DNA from: Sphingobacteriales bacterium
GTDB taxonomy: Bacteria > Bacteroidota > Bacteroidia > Chitinophagales > UBA2359
Assembly (NCBI GenBank): GCA_016700115.1
Contig: CP064999.1
Span: forward strand, 2,976,001-3,040,000
DNA length: 64,000 nt
Direction: 5' to 3'
Made by a program: the position numbers and the translations under genes. Shown here one piece after another: positions 1-8,873 of this stretch. How positions within the stretch are numbered: position 1 is the stretch's first letter; each line of letters starts with the position of its first letter. The notes below the pieces were generated by a model. It saw only the letters and a program-made list of their open reading frames with translations, was not told the origin of the DNA and did not search any database.

Positions 1-363
1 ATGTTCTACCAATGCCTGAATAATTGCCTGCCTTATCCACCATACCGCATAAGAGATAAATTTAAACCCCCTGGTTTCGTCGTAACGTCTCGCTGCTTTC
101 ATTAGTCCAAGGTTCCCTTCGTTGATTACATCAATCAATTGCATCCCGTTATGCTGATAATGTTTGGCAACAGACACCACAAATCTCAAGTTACCTTTTA
201 TCAGCTTATCTAATGCTTTTTCGTCTCCTTGACGTATAAGGCGGGCAAGTTCAATCTCCTCTTCAAGGGTAAGCATTTTTTCTTTTGAAATCTCCTGTAA
301 ATATTTCTCTAATGCAGGACTTTCGCGGTTTGTAATGTTGTGATTGATCTTAAATTGCCTCAT
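1..363 (-). CDS. rpoD: Housekeeping RNA polymerase sigma-70 factor, N-terminal part (cut by window edge)
   Basis: The reverse strand from 363 to the window edge reads 121 codons with no stop, beginning MRQFKINHNITNRESPALEKY. Region 1.2-like sequence is followed by the sigma-70 region 2 core: EEEIELARLIRQGD, then LIKGNLRFVVSVAKHY, then DVINEGNLGLMKAARRYDE and the FKFISYAVWWIRQAI segment that melts and reads the -10/-7 element. The protein starts directly before region 1.2, without an acidic region 1.1, as is usual for the short primary sigma factor of Bacteroidota. The C-terminal regions 3 and 4 lie outside the window. This factor should read the TAnnTTTG-type promoters noted elsewhere in this annotation. 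Confidence 0.93.
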   Translation of the reverse strand, partial: MRQFKINHNITNRESPALEKYLQEISKEKMLTLEEEIELARLIRQGDEKALDKLIKGNLRFVVSVAKHYQHNGMQLIDVINEGNLGLMKAARRYDETRGFKFISYAVWWIRQAIIQALVEH

Positions 364-628
364 AAGGGTCTTTTCTCAAATTTGTTGGTTGGAATATACA
401 TTTCTTAAAAAATGATACGCAGTTAATCAAAAACCGAAGGTAGTAACATTTAACGGAAAACAAATAACAGTATTCCAAAAAAAAAGACTCTGTATGTTTC
501 TTGCTAAGACCAAATTTAATTTGCATTCCAAAATATCATTTAAATTTAACTGATTCCAAGACTTTGAAGAGTTAATTAAATATTGGTGAAGCCGGAATCA
601 AACAAAAGTCAGTGAGCGGAACAAGACC

Positions 629-1984
629 TTATTCTACAATAAATATTTTTTCAGAACTTCCGTCACTATAGATTTTTATTAGTGGGGTGTTTGGTTTTAT
701 AGAAGTCTCCCGACCAAAAAAATCAATGATTTTGATGAGCTTCTTTTCTGCAACGACCTGCTGAATATCAGGAATATTGGTTGTTAAACATTCAGGAGCT
801 ATCCCGTTCGTGGAATTTAAGGTCAGTGCATAATTATATAGTTCATCACAAATATAGAGTGCATCGCCTTCTCCATTTGTCAAAACACAAACCCCAATTT
901 TATTTACAGGGTCTAAGTACAATTCGGTGGATACTCCCATTTCTCCGCCATTATGTCCCCACAACCATGTAGTTCCGGAATCATGGTAAAGTTCTTCCTG
1001 ATACCAGTTCAAACCCTGATATTGATCTATAGCAGGTATCTGTGGCGACCACATCTGATTTATTGAGGAAGCACTTAGAATGGAGTTAGCACCAAATGTT
1101 CCTCCGTTCAGATAGGCGATCATAAATTTCGCCAAATCTGTAACATTGCTTCTTAACTGACCATCAGGATAATCTGCAAATCCATAATGCGGGTAGGGAA
1201 CATAACTGCCACCTGTATATTGATAGGGTCTTGCCACTTCTGCGGAGTCGAATTCTGAAAAAAACCAGGATGTTTTATTCATGCAAAGCTTATCGAAAAT
1301 ATGGAGGTTGCAATATTGGTCAAAAGGCATACCACTTGCTAATTCGACTAAATATCCATTCAAAGCTGTTCCCATATTTGAATACTCAAAGATACTTCCG
1401 GGGGCATTTGGTAAAAAATTTGCACCGGGTTCATAATCAATTCCGATTGTAGAAAAATATCGGTGCATACAATCTGCTAAACTGATAGTCGGGTCAGGGT
1501 TATCGTAATAGGTTTCCATGACCGTATAATTATCCCTAATTGAAGAGGTATGAGTCATCAGGTGTCTGAACGTAACAGGATTTCCTGAAAATCCCGGTAT
1601 TGATAAAGTCCAGGGCAAATATAAATTGACATCCTCGTCTAAATCAATCACATTGTTCTCAAACAACTGCATAGCCGCTGTTCCCGTAAATACTTTTGAG
1701 ACCGAGGCCAATAAAAAAACGGTAGAATCGCTGACCGGAACTGCGTTTTCAACATCCGCAAATCCATACGACTGAATCCATACAATTTTGTTGTCTTTTA
1801 CGATTACGGTAGAGGCACCCGGAAAACGTTCAAAATTCATTTCATCTAAAATATACTCGTCAAGTGCCGGATTAGGATTTGGATTTGTTTGCCCATTAAC
1901 ACTCGCAACAGTTAAAAAGGCTAAAAACAAATTCCAGATAAATTTGGAAACCTTTTGTTTCATTTGGCTTTGCTTTACTGTCAT
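629..1984 (-). CDS. Secreted serine hydrolase, beta-lactamase (class C / PBP4*) family
   Basis: This 451-residue protein has a signal peptide (hydrophobic run about 17-31 ending VNGQ). The start may instead be the methionine at residue 8, which gives a more typical signal peptide. The serine beta-lactamase/DD-peptidase motifs are present: S94-V-S-K97 (nucleophile and lysine), Y201-S-N203 and H344-N-G346 in place of KTG. That set is typical of class C-like serine hydrolases acting on peptides or esters rather than true resistance enzymes. The last 40 residues (KLIKIIDFFGRE... and IYSDGSSEKIFIVE) resemble the short C-terminal tails of Bacteroidota exported proteins and may be a secretion or anchoring signal. 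The substrate cannot be told. It stands alone between the sigma factor gene and an insertion sequence. Confidence 0.85.
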   Translation of the reverse strand: MTVKQSQMKQKVSKFIWNLFLAFLTVASVNGQTNPNPNPALDEYILDEMNFERFPGASTVIVKDNKIVWIQSYGFADVENAVPVSDSTVFLLASVSKVFTGTAAMQLFENNVIDLDEDVNLYLPWTLSIPGFSGNPVTFRHLMTHTSSIRDNYTVMETYYDNPDPTISLADCMHRYFSTIGIDYEPGANFLPNAPGSIFEYSNMGTALNGYLVELASGMPFDQYCNLHIFDKLCMNKTSWFFSEFDSAEVARPYQYTGGSYVPYPHYGFADYPDGQLRSNVTDLAKFMIAYLNGGTFGANSILSASSINQMWSPQIPAIDQYQGLNWYQEELYHDSGTTWLWGHNGGEMGVSTELYLDPVNKIGVCVLTNGEGDALYICDELYNYALTLNSTNGIAPECLTTNIPDIQQVVAEKKLIKIIDFFGRETSIKPNTPLIKIYSDGSSEKIFIVE

Positions 1985-2342
1985 ACGCTTTTATTGATAG
2001 AGAAAAAATTTTTGAAAAATTTTTCTGATTACAAAAACTCGAATGTACAAAGCTTTTTTATTTCAAAACCAACCTGAGAATTTTTCCGCAAGTTTGTCAA
2101 CAGAACGATATATTTAAGGCAATGGTCAAAATTGTTTTTTGATTTGAAATAAGATGGTTATAGATAACCCCTAACTATTAATCAAAGGAAAATCTCAAAC
2201 AGACACCCGGAACTTTGCTAAACCTATAGGTTAACAACATACACTTTCCTGAAACACTCTCCAAGTTAATAAAGCTATAGATTGTAATGTATAATGGCTA
2301 TGATGAACACAATTACCCGAAAATTAAAACAGTTCCGTAATT
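1985..2342. other. Intergenic stretch left of the IS630 element
   Basis: About 360 AT-rich bases with no convincing reading frame, RNA gene or strong hairpin. The segment ends at the left terminal inverted repeat of the IS630-like element. The promoter of the leftward serine hydrolase gene should lie here, but I could not find a clean TAnnTTTG element for it. Confidence 0.5.
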
Positions 2343-2395
2343 ATACGGAAATGAAAAACAATTTAGCCTTGATTTAGTAATTGTGTTATTAATTT

Positions 2396-2403
2396 TATCT
2401 TTG
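2396..2403 (+). promoter_or_regulatory. -7 promoter element TATCTTTG of the IS630 transposase
   Basis: Exact match to the Bacteroidota -7 consensus TAnnTTTG, 24 bp before the transposase start codon and inside the element. No well-placed TTG at the -33 position was found. Confidence 0.45.
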
Positions 2404-2427
2404 TCATTTTAAAACCGAGTCATAGTT

Positions 2428-3493
2428 ATGTCAAAGGCACTATATATACCTGTAAAAGAGAGTTTTGAGGAAATAAGGAAACTACTTCGTCCGTCACCTG
2501 CGATGATTCGTTTACGGCTGTTGATGTTGATAGAGATGAAGAAGGTCGGAGAAAAAGGTATTACGAAGCAGCAGTTAATGGAACGAGTAGGGGTATGGGG
2601 TCAAAGTATTAACACATGGCGTAAAAATTATAGAACAGGGGGAATAGAAGCCTTGCTTCACAATGGCAGAAAAGGAAAAACAGGCAGACACTCGGTGTTT
2701 ACGCAAGAAGAACAAGATAGAATAGAAGAGAAGTTAAAGGATCCTAATAATGGTTTGGCGGGGTATATAGAGTTGCAGCAATGGGTAGAGCAGGAATTTA
2801 AAAAGGAAGTTAAGTATAACACGCTACTAAAATATGCGGGCAGGAAATTTGGCAGCAAAGTGAAGGCAGCACGCAAAAGTCATGTGAAAAAGGATATGGA
2901 GGCTGTAGTTTTTTTTAAAAACTTTAGTTCAAAAATAGCGGAAATAGCGTTGTCTGTTCCGCCATGCTATGACAGCATAAATTTATACTTTCAGGACGAG
3001 AGCCGCTTTGGTCTGCATACCAGGCACGGGAGGGGATTGACCGCCAAAGGCATACAGCCGGTTTGCAATTTCCAGCAGGTGTTTCAATACACTTATCTTT
3101 TCGGAGCATTTTCTCCCGTAACCAGGATCAGTTTCAGTTGGAAATGCCTTGTTGCAGTGCAAATACCTTTCAGGTGTTTCTCCATGAATTTTCCCTTCAA
3201 ACTCCTGCTGAATACAAAATCATTGTTTTAGACAACGGGGCTTTCCACAAGGCAAAAAGCTCAAAATACCCGAAAATATTTTTCTTGTCTTTCTGCCTCC
3301 TTACAGTCCCGAACTCAATCCAGCTGAAAAAATATGGCACCACATCAAAAGAAAGTTCACCAACAAACACTTCACAAGCCTTGAACTAATCAGCAACTTC
3401 TTTACTGAAACAATAAATAACATTACACCGGATATGGTAAAATCTATCTGTAGTTACCAATATATCTGCTTAAATACCTTTTGGGCTGTTTAA
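2428..3493 (+). pseudogene. IS630-family transposase broken by two frameshifts
   Basis: The first frame (2428-about 3125) encodes a helix-turn-helix half (GITKQQLMERVGVWGQSINTW) and the start of the DDE domain with its first aspartate (YFQDESRFGLHTRHG). The homology then moves to the -1 frame at about 3115-3130, where the second aspartate lies (YKIIVLDNGAFHKA). It moves to -1 again at about 3245-3255, next to a run of five A, where the PPYSPELNPAEKIWHHIKRKF block supplies the catalytic glutamate, and ends at the TAA at 3491. Some IS elements use a single programmed -1 shift. Two in one gene, the first not at a classical slippery site, point to a dead copy. Confidence 0.85.
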
Positions 3494-3508
3494 AATGTCA
3501 TTTCCGTA

Positions 3509-4027
3509 TTACATACTGTTTTGATCCTGTGGAAAAGTGGAGAGGTAATTTTCAAGATTTTCATAGGTCAAAGCAATTCCTTCCTTAAATCCTTTTTCAA
3601 TCATCATCTCTAATATGGACAGAGACTTGTATTTTATGGTGATGCTTACTGTAGTTATGCTCTGAGATTCTTTAAAATCAAGGTTATTTTCAGAACCATA
3701 AAATTCGGGGTTGATATGCTCATCCTGGTCAGTAAAGCCGGAAATGTATTTCAAATTTGTCATGGGCGAAATTGAAATAAAGTCCTGTACTGACCAAAAC
3801 TCTTGTCCATCGGGACCAACCATTGCATAAAGTCTTCTGCCTCCCACTTTGAAATCCATATATTTGGTTCTTGCCACCCAGGGTGAAGGGGCACCCCACT
3901 TATCAAGGATTTCTTTTTTGGTAAAAGCATCCCAAACTGATGAAAGCCCGGCATTAAATTCTCTTTTTATAAAAATAGTGTTTGTTGATTTGTCAACGGT
4001 AAAATCAAACAATAAATCAGTTTTCAT
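3509..4027 (-). CDS. SRPBCC / AHSA1 (activator of Hsp90 ATPase homologue 1-like) domain protein
   Basis: This 172-residue protein of the START/SRPBCC fold is recognised from the pattern IFIKREFNAGLSSVWDAFTKKE, LDKWGAPSPW, FKVGGRRLYAMVGPDGQEFW and the C-terminal helix IEKGFKEGIALTYENLENYLSTF. Members bind small hydrophobic ligands; the specific ligand is unknown. The start codon overlaps the stop of the upstream ArsR-type regulator by 4 bp (ATGA), a common ArsR-AHSA1 operon in which the regulator probably controls the pair. The stop codon at 3511-3509 straddles the right end of the IS630 element, so the last few residues (about PQDQNSM) may be altered from the ancestral protein. Confidence 0.85.
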   Translation of the reverse strand: MKTDLLFDFTVDKSTNTIFIKREFNAGLSSVWDAFTKKEILDKWGAPSPWVARTKYMDFKVGGRRLYAMVGPDGQEFWSVQDFISISPMTNLKYISGFTDQDEHINPEFYGSENNLDFKESQSITTVSITIKYKSLSILEMMIEKGFKEGIALTYENLENYLSTFPQDQNSM

Positions 4028-4344
4028 TTTTCTGAATTTTTAATGGTTATTAAAAGTTGATCAAGTTGACTAAAGCGATCCTCCCAAATTTTTCGATATT
4101 GTTCTAACCACTTGTCAATTTCTTTCATTTTTTCAATTTCAAGGGAATAGTAAATCTCTCTTCCTTGCTGTTCTTGCCTGACTAATTCACATTCGGTAAG
4201 AATTCGCAAATGTTTTGATACTGCCTGCCTTGAAGTGTTGAAGTTGTCGGCTATGGCATTAGGTGTCATTGCTTGCAAAGCTATTAAAGCTATGATTGCA
4301 CGCCTTGTCGGATCAGCGATTGCCTGAAAAATGTCTCTTCTCAT
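4024..4344 (-). CDS. ArsR/SmtB-family winged-helix transcriptional regulator
   Basis: This 106-residue protein has the classic ArsR winged helix: IFQAIADPTRRAIIALIAL, then the recognition segment NAIADNFNTSRQAVSKHLRIL, then the wing CELVRQEQQGREIYYSLE. It lacks the metal-binding CxC motif of SmtB/ArsR sensors, so it is probably one of the non-metal ArsR regulators that pair with AHSA1-domain proteins. It is the first gene of a two-gene leftward operon with a 4-bp overlap. Autoregulation is likely from the family, but no operator was identified. Confidence 0.9.
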   Translation of the reverse strand: MRRDIFQAIADPTRRAIIALIALQAMTPNAIADNFNTSRQAVSKHLRILTECELVRQEQQGREIYYSLEIEKMKEIDKWLEQYRKIWEDRFSQLDQLLITIKNSEK

Positions 4345-4425
4345 TTGTAAATATATTTATTGTGAAGCCAATTGGTTGCAAATATACGCAACCTTTTGGT
4401 TTCGCAATGTTTTTCACCAATTTTT

Positions 4426-4623
4426 TTAAAAAAATCTAAAAAAATGGTTTTGATTTGTGATAAGAGAAAGCGGGGTTAAAACAATCCCAAATGTCAGGAT
4501 CGTAAAATAAAAATACCATCCATGAAGCAGATCTAAGCCTGGTATTTTAGCAAAAAGAATTGACTGTATCTTAAAGCTTAAAATGGTAACAAAAAGACTT
4601 TTTAACACAATTTTCGAACTCAT
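4426..4623 (-). CDS. Small hydrophobic protein of unknown function (possible)
   Basis: This 65-residue frame has two apparent membrane segments, about residues 5-25 and 35-57. Its ATG overlaps the stop codon of the upstream DUF1801 gene by 4 bp (ATGA), which is the only positional support for it being translated. I recognise no family. It could be a small membrane protein coupled to DUF1801, or a chance frame in AT-rich sequence. Confidence 0.35.
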   Translation of the reverse strand: MSSKIVLKSLFVTILSFKIQSILFAKIPGLDLLHGWYFYFTILTFGIVLTPLSLITNQNHFFRFF

Positions 4624-4973
4624 TTCTTTTTTTTAATGCTATTTTCCATCACCCGGAATTTCACAATTCTTTCAATCAATTCATAAGGAATTGGTTCATC
4701 GAGTGGAAACTGAACAGAACCTTTTCCCTGTTTAAATTTTGATAGCTCTTCTTTAAATTCGCTATGTCCTGTTGGAGTTGCATAAAATCCTATGTGATTT
4801 TTATAAGCTGCAAAATAAACTAAGGGCTTTTTATTGGTCTTGTATGCAGGCATTCCATAAGCAATCAGCTCTTCTGCATCAATGGCATTTTCTTTAATCA
4901 GTGTTCTGATTTTTATCAAAATATCTTGTACTTCTTCCGGGAATTGTGAAATGTAATTTTCTATTTCATTCAT
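4620..4973 (-). CDS. DUF1801 (YdhG-like) domain protein
   Basis: This 117-residue protein matches the DUF1801/YdhG fold: IENYISQFPEEVQDILIKIR, the core AEELIAYGMPAYKTN, FAAYKNHIGFYATP and the C-terminal RIVKFRVMEN. A Bacillus relative (YdhG/Fra) is described as a frataxin-like iron chaperone, but most members are uncharacterised and the role here is not known. Length and start fit the family. It is followed by the overlapping small frame, and upstream lies a 21-bp periodic array that may contain its promoter. Confidence 0.85.
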   Translation of the reverse strand: MNEIENYISQFPEEVQDILIKIRTLIKENAIDAEELIAYGMPAYKTNKKPLVYFAAYKNHIGFYATPTGHSEFKEELSKFKQGKGSVQFPLDEPIPYELIERIVKFRVMENSIKKKK

Positions 4974-5118
4974 TTTTAACTTTGAGTATCAAGGGTTTAA
5001 AAAACTTGGGTATAATATCTGATACAATAGAAAAAATCAGATTTCCGTAATATAGTGCTTGATTGTTTTTACAAGCCTGACAGATTGCAGAACAAACAGC
5101 TACTACTCAGAATAAACT

Positions 5119-5433
5119 CACTTTTTAGGAAAAAAAAGTAAATTAAAACTTAGAAGTTTGACATTTTTGCCAATAAAATTGCAATTTTATTAAAGGGAAT
5201 TGCTTTTTTAAGGATTTTTGAAACAAGATTTGGGGCAATTCTTACTTTAAAAACATCGGAAATTGCAATCTGAAAGATTTTAATTCACTTTTTAAGGAAT
5301 AATATTGCTTTTTGGGGCTTTAAAATTGTTTTTTAAAAAAGGAAAATTATAATTTTATTGGTGAATGAAGAAAGAAATGAACCATTTCTTATTTCATTTT
5401 TAATTTTAATTGACTTAAAATTGGGCTTTTTGA
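5119..5433. repeat. AT-rich degenerate array of about 15 units with 21-bp period (array 1)
   Basis: The sequence looks random but falls into register every 21 bp. AATTG or a one-base variant occurs at 5177, 5198, 5261, 5282 (AATTC), 5303 (TATTG), 5324, 5345 (AATTA) and 5408, all multiples of 21 apart. Units typically read C-TTTTT-AAGGA followed by an A/T-rich part ending AAATTG; clear examples start at 5203, 5287 and 5308. The register holds for about 315 bp, weakening at both ends. There are no unique spacers and no real coding frame. A second array of similar composition lies at 43689-43814. The function is unknown. Confidence 0.7.
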
Positions 5434-5598
5434 AGCAAACAAAGATTGACTTTGAGGGTTGGTTGTTCTTTTTCCTTAATTTTTTCTTTACAAAACCAAT
5501 CGTTGTCTTATTAATTTGCAGTCATCTGGTTTTACCTGCATTTCGGTTTTATTAAATTCAGGACGAAATGCAAAAAATGCAAATCTAAGTTTTTCACT

Positions 5599-8500
5599 TT
5601 AAAAAAGACCAACCAAACCTTGATAAGGAGAATAAGTATATCTTTTTATATCGTCTGTTTGAACAAAGGGTTCTTCTTTGTTGAACAGATTTTGAAGCAG
5701 ATTTATCAGATGATTTTCAAATGCCATTAGCAGTTCGTTAGAGATTAACTCACCGTTTCGAAGGTAAACAATACCTTCGTTCATTTTTTTAAGGGCGTAT
5801 ATCCCCACTTTTAACCGTACATTCCGGTTTTGTTGAACCCAAAACAAATAGGCATACAAATAAGCCTGAAACCCGGTTTTCAGGTCGGGGTTCGTAAAAT
5901 AACCATCTAAATAGGTTGACAGATCCGATTTCAAAGCATTGGCTCTTTGAAGTGTAACATTTCCGGTTTTATAGTCCAAAATTCTGAAAGCTTCGCCATC
6001 GGGCAGCAAAATTTTATCTAAACGGTCAATCGAGCCGCTGATAACCACCTCTTTTCCGTTTCCGATTGGCAAAACATGGGTATAATCTTTGGTTTCTAAT
6101 CCTACAATTTTGAGGGGGGTGTCCTGTAAATCATTTTCTAATACCTTGATGACTAATCGTTTAAGTATTCGTTTCATCAACAGGTTTTTGCCTTCCGTGT
6201 GGTGGCTAAACTGATTGTCTTTAAAAGCGCGGTTCAAGGCTCTTGAAATCAAAAGGTCGTTATTCAACAACAGATGAATGATATCAGAGGTTATATTATT
6301 GTCAATATAAGGCTGATACAACAGTTCAATGGTTTTGTGCAAAACGTTTCCAAAGATCAGATTGTTGATTTCTTCGTTCAGGTTCTGAATTTCATAGAGT
6401 TGAGCTACATATTTCAGATAAAACTGAACCGGACAATTGATATAAGTACTCAGCGCAGTAGGCGACAATTTAGCCTGAGATACGTTTCCGGAAGATGTTC
6501 CATGGAACAGATACCTGTTTAGCTTTTCCATCACCGCTTCAGACTTGGGTACTGAGATCAAATTGCGTTCTTTGGTAAGTACCAAAGGGGTTGAAACAAT
6601 ATAGTTGTGAATCGTTACTTTTTTGTTTGGAATTAAACTTAATTCCTGTTCCAACTGGAGTAAATACCTGCTTTTATCTCCCCCGCCCATTCCACTGACT
6701 TCGGTATTGTAAAACAGATAAACGTTTTTACTGCGTTGGAGGAGATGATAAAAATGATAGGCAAAAATGGAATCCTGATCCAAAAAGGTAGGTAGGTGAA
6801 ATCCTCTTCTAAGATTGAAAGGAATGAAGGTCATGTTTGATTTTGAGGAAGGAATAATGCCTTCGTTCAAACCGAGAACAAACAGATTGTCAAAATCTAA
6901 GGTTCGGGTTTCGAGAAACCCCATAATTTGCAATCCTCTCAAAGGTTCGCCGGTGAAAGGGAGGGTTACGGTTTGAATAATTTCGCGAAAAATTTTCCAA
7001 AAAGTATCAATACTAATTAGCTGCCTGTATTTTAGTAAAGTTTCTTCCAGAACGTTGAGGTTAAGGAGGAGGTGGTAAATAAATTCCATTTCCATAAACT
7101 CCGGTGTATCCGGATTTGCCGTCAAATCTTCCGAGTCAACTTCTTGGGTTTTCAGGTTTTCATTTTCTTTTTCTGCCAAATTCTTTTTATTTTTTATGTG
7201 GCTAAAAAGCGCATTCAAAACCTCTTTAAATATAGCGATTAATTGTAAAAAATCATCGGCTTTAGAGAACAAGGTTTTAAGAATAGCCGGAAATCTTTCT
7301 TCTGTTTCTTTTTTGGATTCTTTTTCTGAAGTTGATTCTTTGGCAACATTTGAAGTAATTTCTTTAGTAATTTTAAAATTATAGATATAGATGAGGTTGT
7401 ATTTGTTGATATATTTGATAAAGCCTTCAATGCCGTTGGGATTAAACTGTTTGATGAACGGGTTTTGGAGCAACTGCAAAACAAACTTGCTGTAAAATAA
7501 GGTTACTTGTTCCGGGAGATAAATTTTTTGGATATATTTTTCCTTTTCTGTTTCCTGATCGGGTTCGTCATCCGTTATTTTTGATTCTTTGGTAGTTTGT
7601 GTGTCGTCAGATGGTTTGAGTGATGGGTCTTGTCTTGTGTTTTGCAGTTGAACAATGGTTTCAAGCAGTATGTATAGTGGTGTATCGCGCAAAGGATAAC
7701 CCATCGTTATGTTTACCGCTTCCACATTGGGCGGAATTGCGTAAAGCATGGGAAATAACATCCCTTCATCACCCAACACAACAGCAGAATCGGGCAATGA
7801 AATACTTCTTTCTTTAATCAATTTTTCCAAAACCTCTCCGACATATTTGGCCTGGCCTACTCTTAGCGGAACGCCGATGGTATGAATTGTTAAATCGTTT
7901 TGAACAAAATCGGTTTTGGCAGTCCAGTTGTGAGCCGGATGGTTTTTCCAGATCTCAAAATACCTGCGGGCAAAAGTACCTGCTTCCTGCGGCGATCTGG
8001 CTTGCATGTAATAATCATCTGTATCCCAATAAACAGTTGTGTTGTAATGTTCAGAAATAAACTCAACGATTCCTTTTTCAGCAGTGGTTAATGCGTTAAA
8101 GCCGGCCCAAACAATTTTGGAATAAGGCAGCGTTAATCGCCCTTCACGGAGGTTTTCCAACACCATGCGTTGAGCCAACCCTTCATAGGCGGCATGATTT
8201 TGGGCTAAAGATTCCTGAAAATCGGCATAAACCTTACCCAATACTTCCCAGATACGGATAAAATCTTCTTCCACCTCTGAGTTTTTCGGTTTCTTCAAAA
8301 CGACCCAAAATTGTTCTAAAAAAGCTAACTGTTCTTTCGTCAGTGCAAATTTTTCTTCAATGTCTTTGATGTCTTTTAAGTTGGTAAACAATTTTGCTGC
8401 GTCCACCATATATTTATCAATATCATCAAAGTCTTTTAAAATGATTTGTCCCCACGGATAAAAGGTGTCAAATTTGACAGTTGGTTCGTAGTTTTTGTAA

Positions 8501-8757
8501 ATATTATATAATTCGAAAACCAAGGTAACCGGATTTAAAATTACCCGACTGGTATGCAATTCTATAAACTCAACAATGCTCAGGACATAAGGCGACCAAA
8601 ATTTTTTCCCTTTAAATCGTTGAGTCAGATATTTTTTAAAATATACTCCGGCGCGACGGGTTGGAAATATATAGCAATGATCTTTCAGGCAGCCCAAATC
8701 ATCACCTTCGAGTTGAATGTCCTCAACAATTTTTTGTAAAAAAGGAAGATTAGGCAT
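5599..8757 (-). CDS. AddB/RexB-like PD-(D/E)XK nuclease-inactivated helicase family protein
   Basis: This 1,052-residue protein has the layout of an AddB-type subunit of a recombination helicase-nuclease. An N-terminal inactive-helicase part (DHCYIFPTRRAGVYFKKYL) and a middle part (VLGLNEGIIP) precede a C-terminal RecB-family nuclease. Nuclease residues are visible in LSPTALSTYINCPVQFYLKY, FGNVLHKTIELLY, ISGSIDRLDKI (motif II aspartate) and FRILDYKTGN (the DxK of motif III). Cysteines that bind a 4Fe-4S cluster in classical AddB appear missing at the extreme C-terminus, where YSPYQGLVG stands where YCPY...C is expected. A Lys/Glu-rich low-complexity insert lies at about 385-405. The AddA helicase partner is not in this window. 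The probable role is double-strand break processing. Confidence 0.8.
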   Translation of the reverse strand: MPNLPFLQKIVEDIQLEGDDLGCLKDHCYIFPTRRAGVYFKKYLTQRFKGKKFWSPYVLSIVEFIELHTSRVILNPVTLVFELYNIYKNYEPTVKFDTFYPWGQIILKDFDDIDKYMVDAAKLFTNLKDIKDIEEKFALTKEQLAFLEQFWVVLKKPKNSEVEEDFIRIWEVLGKVYADFQESLAQNHAAYEGLAQRMVLENLREGRLTLPYSKIVWAGFNALTTAEKGIVEFISEHYNTTVYWDTDDYYMQARSPQEAGTFARRYFEIWKNHPAHNWTAKTDFVQNDLTIHTIGVPLRVGQAKYVGEVLEKLIKERSISLPDSAVVLGDEGMLFPMLYAIPPNVEAVNITMGYPLRDTPLYILLETIVQLQNTRQDPSLKPSDDTQTTKESKITDDEPDQETEKEKYIQKIYLPEQVTLFYSKFVLQLLQNPFIKQFNPNGIEGFIKYINKYNLIYIYNFKITKEITSNVAKESTSEKESKKETEERFPAILKTLFSKADDFLQLIAIFKEVLNALFSHIKNKKNLAEKENENLKTQEVDSEDLTANPDTPEFMEMEFIYHLLLNLNVLEETLLKYRQLISIDTFWKIFREIIQTVTLPFTGEPLRGLQIMGFLETRTLDFDNLFVLGLNEGIIPSSKSNMTFIPFNLRRGFHLPTFLDQDSIFAYHFYHLLQRSKNVYLFYNTEVSGMGGGDKSRYLLQLEQELSLIPNKKVTIHNYIVSTPLVLTKERNLISVPKSEAVMEKLNRYLFHGTSSGNVSQAKLSPTALSTYINCPVQFYLKYVAQLYEIQNLNEEINNLIFGNVLHKTIELLYQPYIDNNITSDIIHLLLNNDLLISRALNRAFKDNQFSHHTEGKNLLMKRILKRLVIKVLENDLQDTPLKIVGLETKDYTHVLPIGNGKEVVISGSIDRLDKILLPDGEAFRILDYKTGNVTLQRANALKSDLSTYLDGYFTNPDLKTGFQAYLYAYLFWVQQNRNVRLKVGIYALKKMNEGIVYLRNGELISNELLMAFENHLINLLQNLFNKEEPFVQTDDIKRYTYSPYQGLVGLF

Positions 8758-8829
8758 AGAATTAAAAGGTTAACTGAATTTGCAGTGTTCAAAACTGTGC
8801 GTATTTTAGCAAAATCAGATGAATTAGTC

Positions 8830-8837
8830 TATTTTTG
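8830..8837 (+). promoter_or_regulatory. -7 promoter element TATTTTTG upstream of sucD
   Basis: Exact TAnnTTTG match 36 bp before the chosen sucD start and within the divergent intergenic region shared with the AddB-like gene. No -33 TTG is seen at the usual spacing. Confidence 0.4.
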
Positions 8838-8873
8838 CGCACAAAATACACAACATCGTTTAATAAAACAGAT

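Larger units (their letters stand above)
2343..3509 (+). mobile_element. IS630-family insertion sequence (decayed), bounded by 12-bp inverted repeats
   Basis: The left end carries ATACGGAAATGA at 2343-2354 and the right end its exact complement TCATTTCCGTAT at 3498-3509, giving a 1,167-bp element around one transposase pseudogene. The family is assigned from the transposase: a helix-turn-helix N-terminus and a DDE domain with the PPYSPELNPAEKIW block. IS630 elements duplicate a TA target; the flanks here do not show an unambiguous TA pair, so the outermost base of each end is uncertain. The right end abuts, and probably interrupts, the 3' end of the neighbouring AHSA1 gene. Confidence 0.8.

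Noticed and set aside
2428..3493. Programmed frameshifting as the explanation for the IS630 transposase frames
   Set aside because: Two shifts are needed, the first without a slippery heptamer. Decay is the simpler reading.
5358..5555. 65-residue hydrophobic forward frame near array 1
   Set aside because: It starts inside the 21-bp array with a weak start codon and consists of A/T-rich low-complexity codons. No family or context supports it.
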